DNA of 64,000 nucleotides, taken from contig NZ_JAUSRE010000008.1 of the NCBI RefSeq assembly GCF_030811655.1, positions 1 through 64,000 on the forward strand, in the 5' to 3' direction. Below, piece after piece: positions 44,096-53,463 of this stretch (its first letter is position 1; the number at the start of each line of letters is the position of its first letter). A model generated the notes under the pieces. It had not been told where the DNA came from. It saw only the letters and a list, made by a program, of their open reading frames with translations, and did no database searches. Position numbers and translations under genes: made by a program. The DNA is from Pseudarthrobacter enclensis. Its GTDB lineage: Bacteria; Actinomycetota; Actinomycetes; Actinomycetales; Micrococcaceae.

Positions 44096-45025
44096 TCAGG
44101 AAGCCTGGTCCACGGCAATCACGATCTTGCCGCGGGTGTGGCCCTCCATGTTGGACCGGAAGGCGTCGGCGGCCTTCTCCAGTGGAAAGACCCCGGCAAC
44201 TTCCACGCGGAGCTTCCGGCTGTCCACCAGATCGGCGAGTGCCTGCAGGTCTGCTGCCACGGGGTTGACCCACATCCAGGTGCCGCCGTGCTCCTCCACT
44301 TCGCTGTCCGCGATGGAGGCGTGCCGGCCGCCGTCAGCCAGCACCGCAAGGGTGGCTTCGAGGTTTCCGCCGACGAAGTCCGCAACGACCTCTACACCGT
44401 CCGGGCGCAATGCGCGTACGCGGTCTGCCAGCCCGTCCCCGTAGGCGACCGGTTCGGCGCCCAGGGAGCGGAGGAATTCGTGGTTCTTTTCGGAGGCCGT
44501 GGCGATGACGCTGGCGCCCATGGCCACAGCGATCTGGATGCCGAGCGAACCTACGCCACCTGAGCCACCGTGGATAAGGACAGTTTCGCCGGCCTTCAAC
44601 CCGAGACGGTTGAGTACCTGGTAGGCGGTCAGCCCGGCCAGCGGCAGACCGGCCGATTCGTTCCACCCGAGCGTGGAAGGCTTGCGGGCCAGGAGCCGTT
44701 CCGGCAGCGCGATGTATTCGGCAAAGCTGCCGCCGTGCACGTAGTCCTTGCGGCCGTAGGCGATGACTTCGTCACCGGGCTGGAACTGCGGGGCGTCGAT
44801 TCCCACGGACTCCACGACCCCCGCAACATCCCAGCCGGGGATCGCGGGGAACTGCAGGTCCATGACGGCGTCCAGTCCGCCGGTCATGATCTTCCAGTCC
44901 ACCGGGTTCACTGCGGCTGCCTTGACCTTGACCAGGACCATTCCGGGCCCGACCTTCGGCATCGGCTGGGCGCCGTATTCGAGGACGTCAGGGTTTCCGT
45001 ATTCGCTGTAAGTGATTGCCTTCAT
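44096..45025 (-). CDS. NADP-dependent oxidoreductase, zinc-type alcohol dehydrogenase-like (quinone reductase group)
   Basis: A 309-residue medium-chain dehydrogenase/reductase. MKAITYSEYGNPDVLEYG begins the catalytic domain. The Rossmann part has LIHGGSGGVGSLGIQIAVAMGASVIATASEKN (about residues 145-176). Zinc-binding cysteines are absent, which places it in the quinone reductase-like, NADPH-using branch. The ATG at 45025 is chosen because the conserved N-terminus begins there. It is the last chromosomal-type gene before the low-GC island. Confidence 0.88.
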   Translation of the reverse strand: MKAITYSEYGNPDVLEYGAQPMPKVGPGMVLVKVKAAAVNPVDWKIMTGGLDAVMDLQFPAIPGWDVAGVVESVGIDAPQFQPGDEVIAYGRKDYVHGGSFAEYIALPERLLARKPSTLGWNESAGLPLAGLTAYQVLNRLGLKAGETVLIHGGSGGVGSLGIQIAVAMGASVIATASEKNHEFLRSLGAEPVAYGDGLADRVRALRPDGVEVVADFVGGNLEATLAVLADGGRHASIADSEVEEHGGTWMWVNPVAADLQALADLVDSRKLRVEVAGVFPLEKAADAFRSNMEGHTRGKIVIAVDQAS

Positions 45026-45230
45026 GCCTGCGATAACCGTGCGGCAATGTGTCGCTATTCCGGATCCCGCCGGGAAGTGGCGCATCCCACGGGCCTGCCG
45101 CTCTGGGTCCAGGTCCTCACCCCGGACCAATGGTCCTCGGGGTCTTTGGCGGGTACCCGCAGTTTCCGCATCGTTTGGTCTAAACCCACAGATAACGCCG
45201 TCCATACTCCCGTCCGGGTGGGCGCCGGGG

Positions 45231-45965
45231 CTAGTTTTTCACCACGGCCAATACCGACCGTTTACAACGGGAAGAGGTAGTAATGCGAGTAATGGCGTGA
45301 CCTTGTAGGTATGCGAACTGCAGAAAACAAGTATCCCTTACTCGTGATCCACTTATCGGCGCACCATAAGTTGGCCATTGTTCCCCTGGAGGGGAATTCC
45401 TCAGGCAGTCGGGGATCGCCACTTTGGCAGAATCAAGAATGAATTTGGTGATCAATAATGAATTCAAGAGCCCCGAATAATCTTCGTTGGCATTCCAGTC
45501 GCTGAAGATATCGGAGGATTTACTGAGGATGTCGCACTGGGCGCCATTCATCATGGAATCCTTTGTCATCCGCATGCCAGTTGGATCATTGTTCGCGGCT
45601 CTGGTCCAAACGCTCAACACGTTGGCCTGGCTGAGGGAGCTTGCTTTGAGACCCATGCCGAAGTGACCGAGCTCGTCCGGTCTGTACTCTCGACGCCGGC
45701 CAACCGTCATCCCGTCTCGAAGACCCTGTGGAGTCATTCCCTTACCGTTGTCGACGATTTGAACGCCGACGACGGTTCCGTGACTCTGCAGGAATCGAAC
45801 CAGCACTGCTCTGGCCTCAGCGCTGATGCTGTTGTCGATGAGGTCGGCGATTGCGGAGCTTAGGGTGTGGTGCTTCCCGAGGCCCTCCATGGCTTTGGAG
45901 TCGATGGGTAGCGTGACCTGCTCGATCGCCTCTTCTCCGCCGAGCAGGTCCACCGTACCGGTCAT
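45231..45965 (-). CDS. GHKL (Hsp90/MORC-type) ATPase, probably truncated
   Basis: The first 150 or so residues are a GHKL ATPase domain: N-box SSAIADLIDNSISAEA (D41, N45), VDNGKGM (72-77) and GHFGMGLKASS (100-110). From about residue 160 the sequence loses domain character and ends after 244 residues, whereas members usually run several hundred residues longer. It starts in an ATGA overlap with the DUF499 gene, so it is the third gene of the DUF1156 operon. The break sits at the island's left edge, so the gene was probably cut when DNA was lost or inserted. Confidence 0.7.
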   Translation of the reverse strand: MTGTVDLLGGEEAIEQVTLPIDSKAMEGLGKHHTLSSAIADLIDNSISAEARAVLVRFLQSHGTVVGVQIVDNGKGMTPQGLRDGMTVGRRREYRPDELGHFGMGLKASSLSQANVLSVWTRAANNDPTGMRMTKDSMMNGAQCDILSKSSDIFSDWNANEDYSGLLNSLLITKFILDSAKVAIPDCLRNSPPGEQWPTYGAPISGSRVRDTCFLQFAYLQGHAITRITTSSRCKRSVLAVVKN

Positions 45966-48900
45966 GACTCGTCCTCGAACTTCGCCGACTCGAACTTCAG
46001 TTGCGCGGCGTTTTCACGGACCACTCGGACCGTGTCTGCATCGAATCCCATCGCTCGGTTGGCGATGACCTCGACCGAAACCTCGATGTCCGTTTCAGGA
46101 GCAGTGGCAAGATGGCTGAGCACCTCGTCATAGACCCGCAGAAGATCGGCTCTTATGGCTTCAGCACGAGCGTAGAAGGTGCCGGTGAACCGCACGTTCT
46201 TAGCGCGTTCCCGTGTCGCCGGCTCCAATTCCTCCCAGGGCAGCCTGGTCCCCGGGACTTTCGCCCCGCCGCCCCCTCGACCTCGCGTCGGATCATCCTC
46301 CGGCTCGTTAGTGGAAGCGCGTTCTTTGGCTTTCTCGCGTTCCCGCTGCTTCTCAGCCAATCGGGGATCAACCAACAGCGTCGAGTCGGTGATTGTCCCA
46401 AACGTGTCATTCGACATAGGCATCGTCAGGCCGAAGAAGTCACCAGACACTTCGTCGTAGCCTTCGGCGAGGGCGAAGCCCTCCGTGGTCCAAGTGGGCA
46501 ATTCCAGCACATCGCGTACACCCGTTTCCAAGACAGAACGGTCTCGGATGCGCCGCAGGTAGGCGTACTGGGTGTAATAGCCCCAAAGCTCCCCGACACT
46601 GATGCGTCCTTCGTTCCATCGGGCCCGGAGCCTCCCGTCCAAGGCCTGCCTGATGGCGGCGGGTGCATTCACAACCCTCAACGCGTCGTACCGGATCAGT
46701 GCAGCGCCAGTGCGCGAGGTGAGTGACTCACTGCCACTCCCAATTTTCTGCTTCGACCACTGGACAGCGTGGCCTTCATGAATCTCAGGCGCGAGGGCCC
46801 ACAAGTATGTCCCGGACAATCGGAGGTCCACTGCTCTTCGGCTTTCCGCGAGCCTGGCTTTGACCTGAGTCTCTTGTTGGCGGGTCAAACCGAGATCATC
46901 AATTTGGCCGCTGATGTCGCGCCAAGCGATGAAGTCCCGCACCGCGGTATCAAGCGAGGAGTACTCGTTCTCGTCTGGGGCGAGGAACACAACCGTGTTT
47001 CGGTGCTGCCGATTCGCTGACCCGCGATGTTCATATACATCCTGAGCGAACGTCAGTGCATCGCTCGATTCCGTTTTGCTGCGGTGCCGGTGTTTAGGGT
47101 GAAGGAGGACAAGCCGAACGCCTTCCGTATCAGGCACGTCCGCGGACGACGACGGCGCCACCACCGTTCCGGTGAATGCGGATGTCCCGCGCACCTCGCC
47201 TTTGTTGAGACGGTCCACAATCTCCTGCCAGATGTCTTCTTTATGCAGACGCTCGGCGATGTCCTTTGCCTTGCGGCTCACTGAGGCCTGGACATCAAAC
47301 CAGTATCGACTGGACTCGGAATAGAAGTAAGTGGCCTGCTCTGACATGAGTTGGAGCGCACTGCCAAAGTTTCCCACCACGTCGCCGGGGATTGCGACTC
47401 CAAGGGCAACGTGCTGACGTTCGATGCCCTTGTGCGCGCTGCGAAGCGTTGGTGCAGACCCTAAGAAGATTGCGCGCGCAAGACGTCGAGTCAGGAGACG
47501 CTGTTGAAAGGCTGGCCTTGAAGCGTCGATTTTGGCGGGCGTCGCGGCGGGACCATCGACGTCGGCGTCGATGATGGGCTTCCACTGATCATCGAGGTAC
47601 TGCGTGATCTCGGTGAGGACGCCGTCGGCATCTAGCGGGACGCTTCCGGGCATGATCATGGGGCTCCGGTCGCCCGCAGTCCACAATTCGTGGACCACAG
47701 TGCTCATGAGCCGCAGCACACCGCGGGTTCGCTGGAACCGTTCCAGAGTTGACCAGTCGCGGTAGAGACGCTCGAATAGTTCAGGGTGTATCGGATACGC
47801 CTCGGCAATGCGGCGCTCATATTCACGATCCGTTGTCTCAACAGGAAACTCGTCGCGGTGATTCTTATAAAATTCAGCGAACTGCCGTGCGGTTGCTGAA
47901 ATCTCGATTGGAGCCTCACCGGTTGGCGCTTCGAACAGCCGCCGCCGCACGATCTCGAAAGACTCGCGAGATGTGGCTGGCCGCCACTGATCAGCGACAC
48001 GACGGACCACGTTTTGTAGGCGCTCGAGTGCGGCTTTGCCATTTGCCCCGCCCACTTCGAGGTCGGATGATGAGTCCTGACGATCCTCCGCCCCATGGTC
48101 GGACGCGGGGATTGAGACGACCAGGAGCACGCCCGGCACCGACTTCACCGCTTCGGTGAGAGTCTGCGCAAAAGTGAACTGAGTGTCAAAAGTGCCAGCC
48201 GGCAGACCATCTCGCGCGTACAGCTGTCGCGCGTAAGCAACCCACTCGTCAATGAGGATGAGTGACGGCGAGTAGCTGCTGAGCAGCGTTCGTAGGCTTG
48301 CACCCGGGTTAGTGCCGGAGACGTCGGATTCCTTCACGATGCTGTAGCCTTCACGGCCGCCGAGTTGCCAAGCGAGCTCGCCCCACAGAGTGTTGACCAC
48401 GGTGCCGTCGGCCTTGGCGCTGTCTTTGCCTGGAGTCACGGCAAGGTGGTTGCCCACCAGCACAGCACGCTTGCACTCGCTGAATTCTCCAAGGTCAGTT
48501 CCGTTCAGGAGCTCCTGGATTTCCTGGGGGTACTCTCCGAGTGCGTGGCCGGACATGATGTGCCACAAGGCGAGCATGGAGTGGGTTTTCCCGCCGCCAA
48601 AATTTGTCTGAAGATTGATGACAGGCGGTGCGTTGAGGTCTCCTCCAATACGGCGGACGGCCTTCCCTAGCAGATCCTTTAGACCTTCGGTGAGGTAAGT
48701 TCGGCGGAAGAACTGCACAGGATCAATGTATTCGTCCGAGCCGATACCTTGCGCCACCATGTGGAGATCCGCTGCGAACTCGCTGGCGTTGAAGGTTCCA
48801 GAGATGACGTCGGCGTGTGGCTTGACCACATCGCGCCAGGGTTTGATTGCGGAAGAGCCAGTCTCGGTCAAGACCGCAGAGGTGGCAGCCTTCTTTATTT

Positions 48901-49345
48901 CCTTCTGGAGTGTGCTGTTACGCAGTTCGTCCCTGGAGCTTCTAACCTGGTCCGCGCCTTTGGGATCCCCGGTCACACGCAGCAAGCGTTCCAGCGTGTC
49001 CAGCGCCCGGTAGGCGTCGTCGAAGTTGAACGAGTTACGGTGCGCCCACTTATTCCGAATATCTCGTGCCTCGCCAGCCAGATTGCGCTCGGCCGGGGAG
49101 AGCTTGCCTTCGAACGGGAACCACCCCGGAACGAGAATCTCCGTGAGCGCCCGGAGCTGGTCACTGCTGTCCATTCGATTGTAAGTCTTTACCGCACCGT
49201 TCTTGCTATCCTTCGCAGCTAGGATGATCGTCCAGTCCTTGCCAGCCGGTACCTTTGGCGCTAAGGCTTCGGCAACGAACGGCTCCAGGCTTGTCGCCAG
49301 GATGTCAAGTGCCTTGCCGATGCGGTCGAGATTGCTTTCTGCCAT
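45962..49345 (-). CDS. Swt1-HEPN / DUF499 ATPase, defence-associated
   Basis: An 1127-residue protein. Residues 1-120 form a Swt1-type HEPN domain with R97-NKWA-H102 (R-x4-H, the HEPN RNase motif). A DUF499-type ATPase follows: Walker A NFGGGKTHSM (about 248-257), and Walker B LILIDEWVAYARQL near residue 350. The remainder includes helical and charged regions (KAKERASTNEPEDDPTRGRGGG) and a C-terminal helical domain. DUF499 proteins pair with DUF1156 methylases in antiphage loci (the methylase-ATPase pair that I recall being grouped as Hma-like). The gene lies 17 bases after the DUF1156 gene. Function is inferred from this pairing. Confidence 0.83.
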   Translation of the reverse strand: MAESNLDRIGKALDILATSLEPFVAEALAPKVPAGKDWTIILAAKDSKNGAVKTYNRMDSSDQLRALTEILVPGWFPFEGKLSPAERNLAGEARDIRNKWAHRNSFNFDDAYRALDTLERLLRVTGDPKGADQVRSSRDELRNSTLQKEIKKAATSAVLTETGSSAIKPWRDVVKPHADVISGTFNASEFAADLHMVAQGIGSDEYIDPVQFFRRTYLTEGLKDLLGKAVRRIGGDLNAPPVINLQTNFGGGKTHSMLALWHIMSGHALGEYPQEIQELLNGTDLGEFSECKRAVLVGNHLAVTPGKDSAKADGTVVNTLWGELAWQLGGREGYSIVKESDVSGTNPGASLRTLLSSYSPSLILIDEWVAYARQLYARDGLPAGTFDTQFTFAQTLTEAVKSVPGVLLVVSIPASDHGAEDRQDSSSDLEVGGANGKAALERLQNVVRRVADQWRPATSRESFEIVRRRLFEAPTGEAPIEISATARQFAEFYKNHRDEFPVETTDREYERRIAEAYPIHPELFERLYRDWSTLERFQRTRGVLRLMSTVVHELWTAGDRSPMIMPGSVPLDADGVLTEITQYLDDQWKPIIDADVDGPAATPAKIDASRPAFQQRLLTRRLARAIFLGSAPTLRSAHKGIERQHVALGVAIPGDVVGNFGSALQLMSEQATYFYSESSRYWFDVQASVSRKAKDIAERLHKEDIWQEIVDRLNKGEVRGTSAFTGTVVAPSSSADVPDTEGVRLVLLHPKHRHRSKTESSDALTFAQDVYEHRGSANRQHRNTVVFLAPDENEYSSLDTAVRDFIAWRDISGQIDDLGLTRQQETQVKARLAESRRAVDLRLSGTYLWALAPEIHEGHAVQWSKQKIGSGSESLTSRTGAALIRYDALRVVNAPAAIRQALDGRLRARWNEGRISVGELWGYYTQYAYLRRIRDRSVLETGVRDVLELPTWTTEGFALAEGYDEVSGDFFGLTMPMSNDTFGTITDSTLLVDPRLAEKQREREKAKERASTNEPEDDPTRGRGGGGAKVPGTRLPWEELEPATRERAKNVRFTGTFYARAEAIRADLLRVYDEVLSHLATAPETDIEVSVEVIANRAMGFDADTVRVVRENAAQLKFESAKFEDES

Positions 49346-49362
49346 GTTCCCCCAAAGCCTTT

Positions 49363-52167
49363 CTAAAAATCGTCGTTGAGTGATTCGAGATCGAATCCGG
49401 TCTGGACGGTGGTGGACGCGCCGGACTCAGAAGCGCGAAGAATGTCGGGCCATGCGCTGGCCAAATTATTGAAGATCTGCCCGATCGCGGACCAGTTCTT
49501 ACGTTCCGCGATCGAGTACAGGAGATAGGCGAGTTCCTTCACTGCGTCGAGATCAATACGCGAGCCAGGCGCCTCTCTGAGATTTGCGATGAGCTGGCCA
49601 GCAGCGTCGATGCCCTTCGCATCCAGTACCCGTGCTGTGTGTAACGAGGCTTCCCAGACGCTGAGCCGCTGATCGCGACGCGGATCGTAGTTGTCCGGGA
49701 GCTTGGCGGGTGCGAAGAGCTGGACCTTGCCGCCGCGGCTCGTCAGAATTCCGCCGCGTTCCAATCCCGGGAGCGAGGTGTTGAGGGCGGTAGCAAGCGT
49801 CTCGGCCTCACCGAAGGTGCCTTCGTCAAAGCCGTGCTGACGGAACCACGTGATCGCCCAGCGGGAGTCAGAGTCGAAGTCACCCTCAAGTTCGGTAAGC
49901 ACTTCCGCCAGAACTTGGTTGATGAGTTCGAGAGCCGTTCGGACTCTCATTGCCGAGCCATCGGCTTCGGTCACCTTGGAATAGCGGGTGAATACGGCCA
50001 TGCCAGGGCCAATGGTCGACTGGGCGAGGTCAACGGGGGCGACCGCTGCCTGCTGCAGCTCCCGGAGCTTCGACGGGAGCTCCGAACGAAGAACGGACAG
50101 GAACCCGCCGCGGTCGATGGACGACGCAGATTCGCTGCGTGGACGGCAGGCCAAGACGATGGATGAAGCCAAGGCATTTGTGCCAGAACCGATCATGCGG
50201 TTGCCCAGTTCGCTGCGTACCGGCCATGTCGCGGTGACGGTCCAACCAGCGCGGACGATGCCCTCCAGGATTGTTGCCCACCCGGTTGATGAATCGCCGC
50301 TTTTGGTCGTCTCTGACTGTTTGAAAGCATAGTAGACAGTAATTGGATAGTCGGTGGTGGCGTTCTCGCGCATGCGACGGAAGACCGACTCGAATCCATC
50401 CTCAAAGAACTTCTCAGCGCCGCCCTTCCCATCATGCCGATACGGATTTGCGACGAGCTCTTCAACCTTCGGTACAAGCATTGTCCCCATCAGCCGCACA
50501 TGGACCGTCCGGAGAGAACGACGTAGCCAAACGTAAAAATAATCGGATAGATCCGAATAGCCGATGTTGTCGTAGTACGGAGGGTCGGTTGAAACGACAA
50601 CGGACTCATACTCCCGTGTTGAAGCATCCTCCTGAGTCGCGATGGCAGCTCCATGACCAGGCACTCGCGCCAACGCCTTCGCCACCCAAGAGATATCCTC
50701 TCGGATACTTCCCGACGAACTCGCGAACGGATTTGCCTCGGCGAAGTCCCAGGCCATTGGTATAGCCTGACGGGCGAAGAGCCCGCGAACCGCTTCCATC
50801 TTGGGGCTGCTATCCCAAGTACAGAGAGACGACAGCTTGTTGGTCAATCGACTGATGGCGAATGCGAGATACGTGCTTACTGCGTCAGCATAAGCTGCTG
50901 CCCCGGTGCCGCCGGCCTCTAGGCGATCGCCTTCAGGGAGGCCCGCGGCCAGCGCATCGGCGAGGACCTGCTCACGGGCTTCAGCCAGTACATCACTGAA
51001 CGTCGTGAGCGCGACGAGCTGACGGTTCGTAAAGAGGTCAGAGAATCTAGTGAGTCCGTACGACGGTGTCCATAGATTACGTGGGTCAAACCCAAGCTCC
51101 TGGTCTGGGATGTCATTTGGCTTAGGTACCATCGCCAGAGCTTCATGCTGGCCGGGGGCGAGGTACTCCCGCCGCCTTTGACCCTCTGCAACGACAGCAA
51201 TCAGGGACGCGCCGAGCGCTCCGGCGATTCCCTGTTCTTTGATATATGTCGGTGAAACAGCCGTGGCACACGAAACGCAGGTTGCCCCGTTTCGGCCGGA
51301 CATGGTGCCGTCCGCCCCGCCGGTCGGGGCCTTTGCCGGATCGGTTCCAATGGTGTAAGTAACTTTGCAAGCTTCGACCGTGGGGACGATGTAGGCTTCC
51401 TTGCCCTTCTTCTTGCCCAGCCACCAAGACCGAACTAACGGCATCGCAATGCCGCAAGCGGGGTTGGGGCAGGTAACGGTACGTGCCCAGAGCCATGCGA
51501 TGACAGTGGCCGTCTGACCGCCCCCGATCTCTACTTGCGGGTACAGGTGGCCGATCCTCCGCTGGGCGGTGTCACGCATCCATTCGCCGTAGGCGCGGAC
51601 ATCCGCGGCGAGACCTTCGGGTCCAGACCACGCGGTCGTTTGCCCTTCGGAAAGCCCGGGGAATACGGGTGCAGCGTCCGCAAATTTTGGCGGTATTTCG
51701 ATTAGCGCCTTGTTGATCAAGACTGCGACGGGGTTGAGGTCAGAGGCGTGAGCCTCTAAGCCAAGACGCTGAGCCTCAAGCGGTATTGACCCGCCGCCAG
51801 CGAAGGGGTCCAGGATGGCGGGCGGACCGTTAGGACCAGCCGACTTTGCGATTTCCGCGTGAGCCGCTTTGAGGAGAGTCTGGTTGTTTGAGTTCTTCCA
51901 TAGGACGAGCTGTTCGATCATGCCGTGGAGGCGTGCACGCTCGGCGGCCTGCGCCTCTTCGGTCGGGAAACGGTCCGGGTGAGAGGAGGGATCATCGACG
52001 AGCTGAGCGAAAAGCACGGCACGAGCTGCAGCTAAGGGTCGGCGAGCCCACCACAGATGGAGAGTGGACGGATGGCCGTGGCGGATCGATTTCTCCCGAG
52101 CAGACTCCCGATTGATGACCTCGAGAGGCATCGAGACCTCAATGAGTTTGCGTTTCTCCGCGTACAT
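49363..52167 (-). CDS. DUF1156 domain DNA methylase, defence-associated
   Basis: A 934-residue amino-methyltransferase with a DUF1156 N-terminus (KRKLIEVSMPLEVINRESAREKSIRHGHPSTLHLWWARRPLAAARAVLFAQLVDDP). The SAM-binding motif is ILDPFAGGGSIPLEAQRLGLEAHASDLNPVAVLINKAL (about residues 115-155). Two pairs of cysteines (CPNPAC; CVSC) suggest a zinc ribbon. The catalytic motif is STDPPYYDNIGYSDLSDYFYVWLRR (DPPY, for N6-adenine or N4-cytosine). It starts at ATG 52167 and leads the operon. Such methylases mark self DNA or act as part of antiphage complexes. Confidence 0.87.
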   Translation of the reverse strand: MYAEKRKLIEVSMPLEVINRESAREKSIRHGHPSTLHLWWARRPLAAARAVLFAQLVDDPSSHPDRFPTEEAQAAERARLHGMIEQLVLWKNSNNQTLLKAAHAEIAKSAGPNGPPAILDPFAGGGSIPLEAQRLGLEAHASDLNPVAVLINKALIEIPPKFADAAPVFPGLSEGQTTAWSGPEGLAADVRAYGEWMRDTAQRRIGHLYPQVEIGGGQTATVIAWLWARTVTCPNPACGIAMPLVRSWWLGKKKGKEAYIVPTVEACKVTYTIGTDPAKAPTGGADGTMSGRNGATCVSCATAVSPTYIKEQGIAGALGASLIAVVAEGQRRREYLAPGQHEALAMVPKPNDIPDQELGFDPRNLWTPSYGLTRFSDLFTNRQLVALTTFSDVLAEAREQVLADALAAGLPEGDRLEAGGTGAAAYADAVSTYLAFAISRLTNKLSSLCTWDSSPKMEAVRGLFARQAIPMAWDFAEANPFASSSGSIREDISWVAKALARVPGHGAAIATQEDASTREYESVVVSTDPPYYDNIGYSDLSDYFYVWLRRSLRTVHVRLMGTMLVPKVEELVANPYRHDGKGGAEKFFEDGFESVFRRMRENATTDYPITVYYAFKQSETTKSGDSSTGWATILEGIVRAGWTVTATWPVRSELGNRMIGSGTNALASSIVLACRPRSESASSIDRGGFLSVLRSELPSKLRELQQAAVAPVDLAQSTIGPGMAVFTRYSKVTEADGSAMRVRTALELINQVLAEVLTELEGDFDSDSRWAITWFRQHGFDEGTFGEAETLATALNTSLPGLERGGILTSRGGKVQLFAPAKLPDNYDPRRDQRLSVWEASLHTARVLDAKGIDAAGQLIANLREAPGSRIDLDAVKELAYLLYSIAERKNWSAIGQIFNNLASAWPDILRASESGASTTVQTGFDLESLNDDF

Positions 52168-52362
52168 GCTTACTCAGTCCGTTCTTGTTGTGTTGCCGGA
52201 CCCAGGGCATCCCGTTTCCACACCCAAATGTATACGCCGGGGGCTGGCTGGACGGCATCAAACGCACGTTGCGCACACAGGCTCACATGGGCGGGTTCGT
52301 TGCAGCCGGAGCGTTGGCGCGGGTGACCAAAATTGTCTCAGCAGCCGGCTAAGCTATTGGTC

Positions 52363-53463
52363 ATGCCACTACGTCTACGCCTCATTGACCTCTTCGCCGG
52401 CGCAGGCGGAATGACTCAGGGTTTCAAGTCCACCGGGCGGTACGAAACAGCCGTCGCCGTCGAACTGGATCCCTACGCTGCGGCCACTTTCGTGCAGAAC
52501 CATGCGGCGGCGCGCGTCTACGCAGGTGGGATCGAGGACTGGCTGGCCGAAGATACGGTCCCGAAGGTCGATGTGATCATCGGCGGACCACCGTGTCAGG
52601 GTTTTTCAGCGCTTGGGAAGCAGGACGTTCTCGATGAGAGGAACTTCCTCTGGCGGAAATACGCCGAGACCATCATTCGGGCCCAACCGAAATATTTCGT
52701 CGTGGAAAACGTGCGGCAGTTTCTGACGTCACCCCAGTTCGCAGAGTTTGAGTCATGGGCCTCCCCTGGTGGCCCCTTGCAAGATTACGAGCTCCAACCT
52801 CTCTTGCTGAATGCCGCGGATTTTGGGGCCTACCAAGCTCGCACACGAACCATCGTGATCGGGCGACGGAGGGGTCTCCCGGAGATCCCAGTGCCGGCCG
52901 TCGGACCGTTCAAGGGAAAGCACCGCAGCGTCGAGGACGCATTTGCGGGGTTGCCGAACCAACGGGTCATACCTCGGATGACGTCCGTGAGGGACTTCCC
53001 AGACACCAGGACAGACGTAGGCGGCGTGACGATGCCTGGTCCGTTCACCACGCCCGAGCTGCACGTGACCCGCAACTACACAGCCCTGTCCCTCAAGCGC
53101 TTCGCGAAGATCCCCGCTGGTGGAAACCGGTTCAATATCCCCGATGAGCTGTTGGCTGAATGCTGGCGGAAACACAAGAGTGGCTCTGGCGACGTAATGG
53201 GACGTCTTCACTGGACGAAACCTTCAGTGACGATTCGAACGGAATTCTTCAAGCCTGAAAAGGGCCGATATCTCCACCCTGATCCCGATGTTCACCGGGC
53301 AATCACGCATTTCGAGGCCGCTCGGCTTCAAGGCTTTCCGGACACGTATAAGTGGATGGGGACAAAGACGGCAATTGCCCGGCAGATCGGCAATGCAGTG
53401 CCGGTGCAGCTGGCAGAGTACTTGGCCCAGCTCATCGCTGAGGCCTGGGATTCTGCTGCGTAG
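52363..53463 (+). CDS. dcm: C5-cytosine-specific DNA methyltransferase
   Basis: A 366-residue 5-methylcytosine methyltransferase with all expected motifs: I (LIDLFAGAGGMTQGF), IV (VDVIIGGPPCQGFSALGK, catalytic Cys near residue 78), VI (FVVENVRQFL), VIII (QARTRTIVIGRR) and X (AIARQIGNAVPVQLAEYL). The sequence between VIII and X is the target recognition domain. The ATG at 52363 has a weak ribosome site, so it may be leaderless; a TTG 30 bases upstream is the alternative. It overlaps the convergent GHKL gene by 32 bases and may serve as its modification partner. Confidence 0.92.
   Translation: MPLRLRLIDLFAGAGGMTQGFKSTGRYETAVAVELDPYAAATFVQNHAAARVYAGGIEDWLAEDTVPKVDVIIGGPPCQGFSALGKQDVLDERNFLWRKYAETIIRAQPKYFVVENVRQFLTSPQFAEFESWASPGGPLQDYELQPLLLNAADFGAYQARTRTIVIGRRRGLPEIPVPAVGPFKGKHRSVEDAFAGLPNQRVIPRMTSVRDFPDTRTDVGGVTMPGPFTTPELHVTRNYTALSLKRFAKIPAGGNRFNIPDELLAECWRKHKSGSGDVMGRLHWTKPSVTIRTEFFKPEKGRYLHPDPDVHRAITHFEAARLQGFPDTYKWMGTKTAIARQIGNAVPVQLAEYLAQLIAEAWDSAA

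Noticed and set aside
43822..44563. Overlapping frames of 148-208 codons on the plus strand near 44 kb
   Set aside because: They run through a strong terminator hairpin and the antisense of the oxidoreductase gene, with no start signals.
45026..45300. tRNA or direct-repeat attachment site at the island's left edge
   Set aside because: No tRNA cloverleaf or obvious direct repeat matching the right part was found by eye; an integrase gene is also absent.
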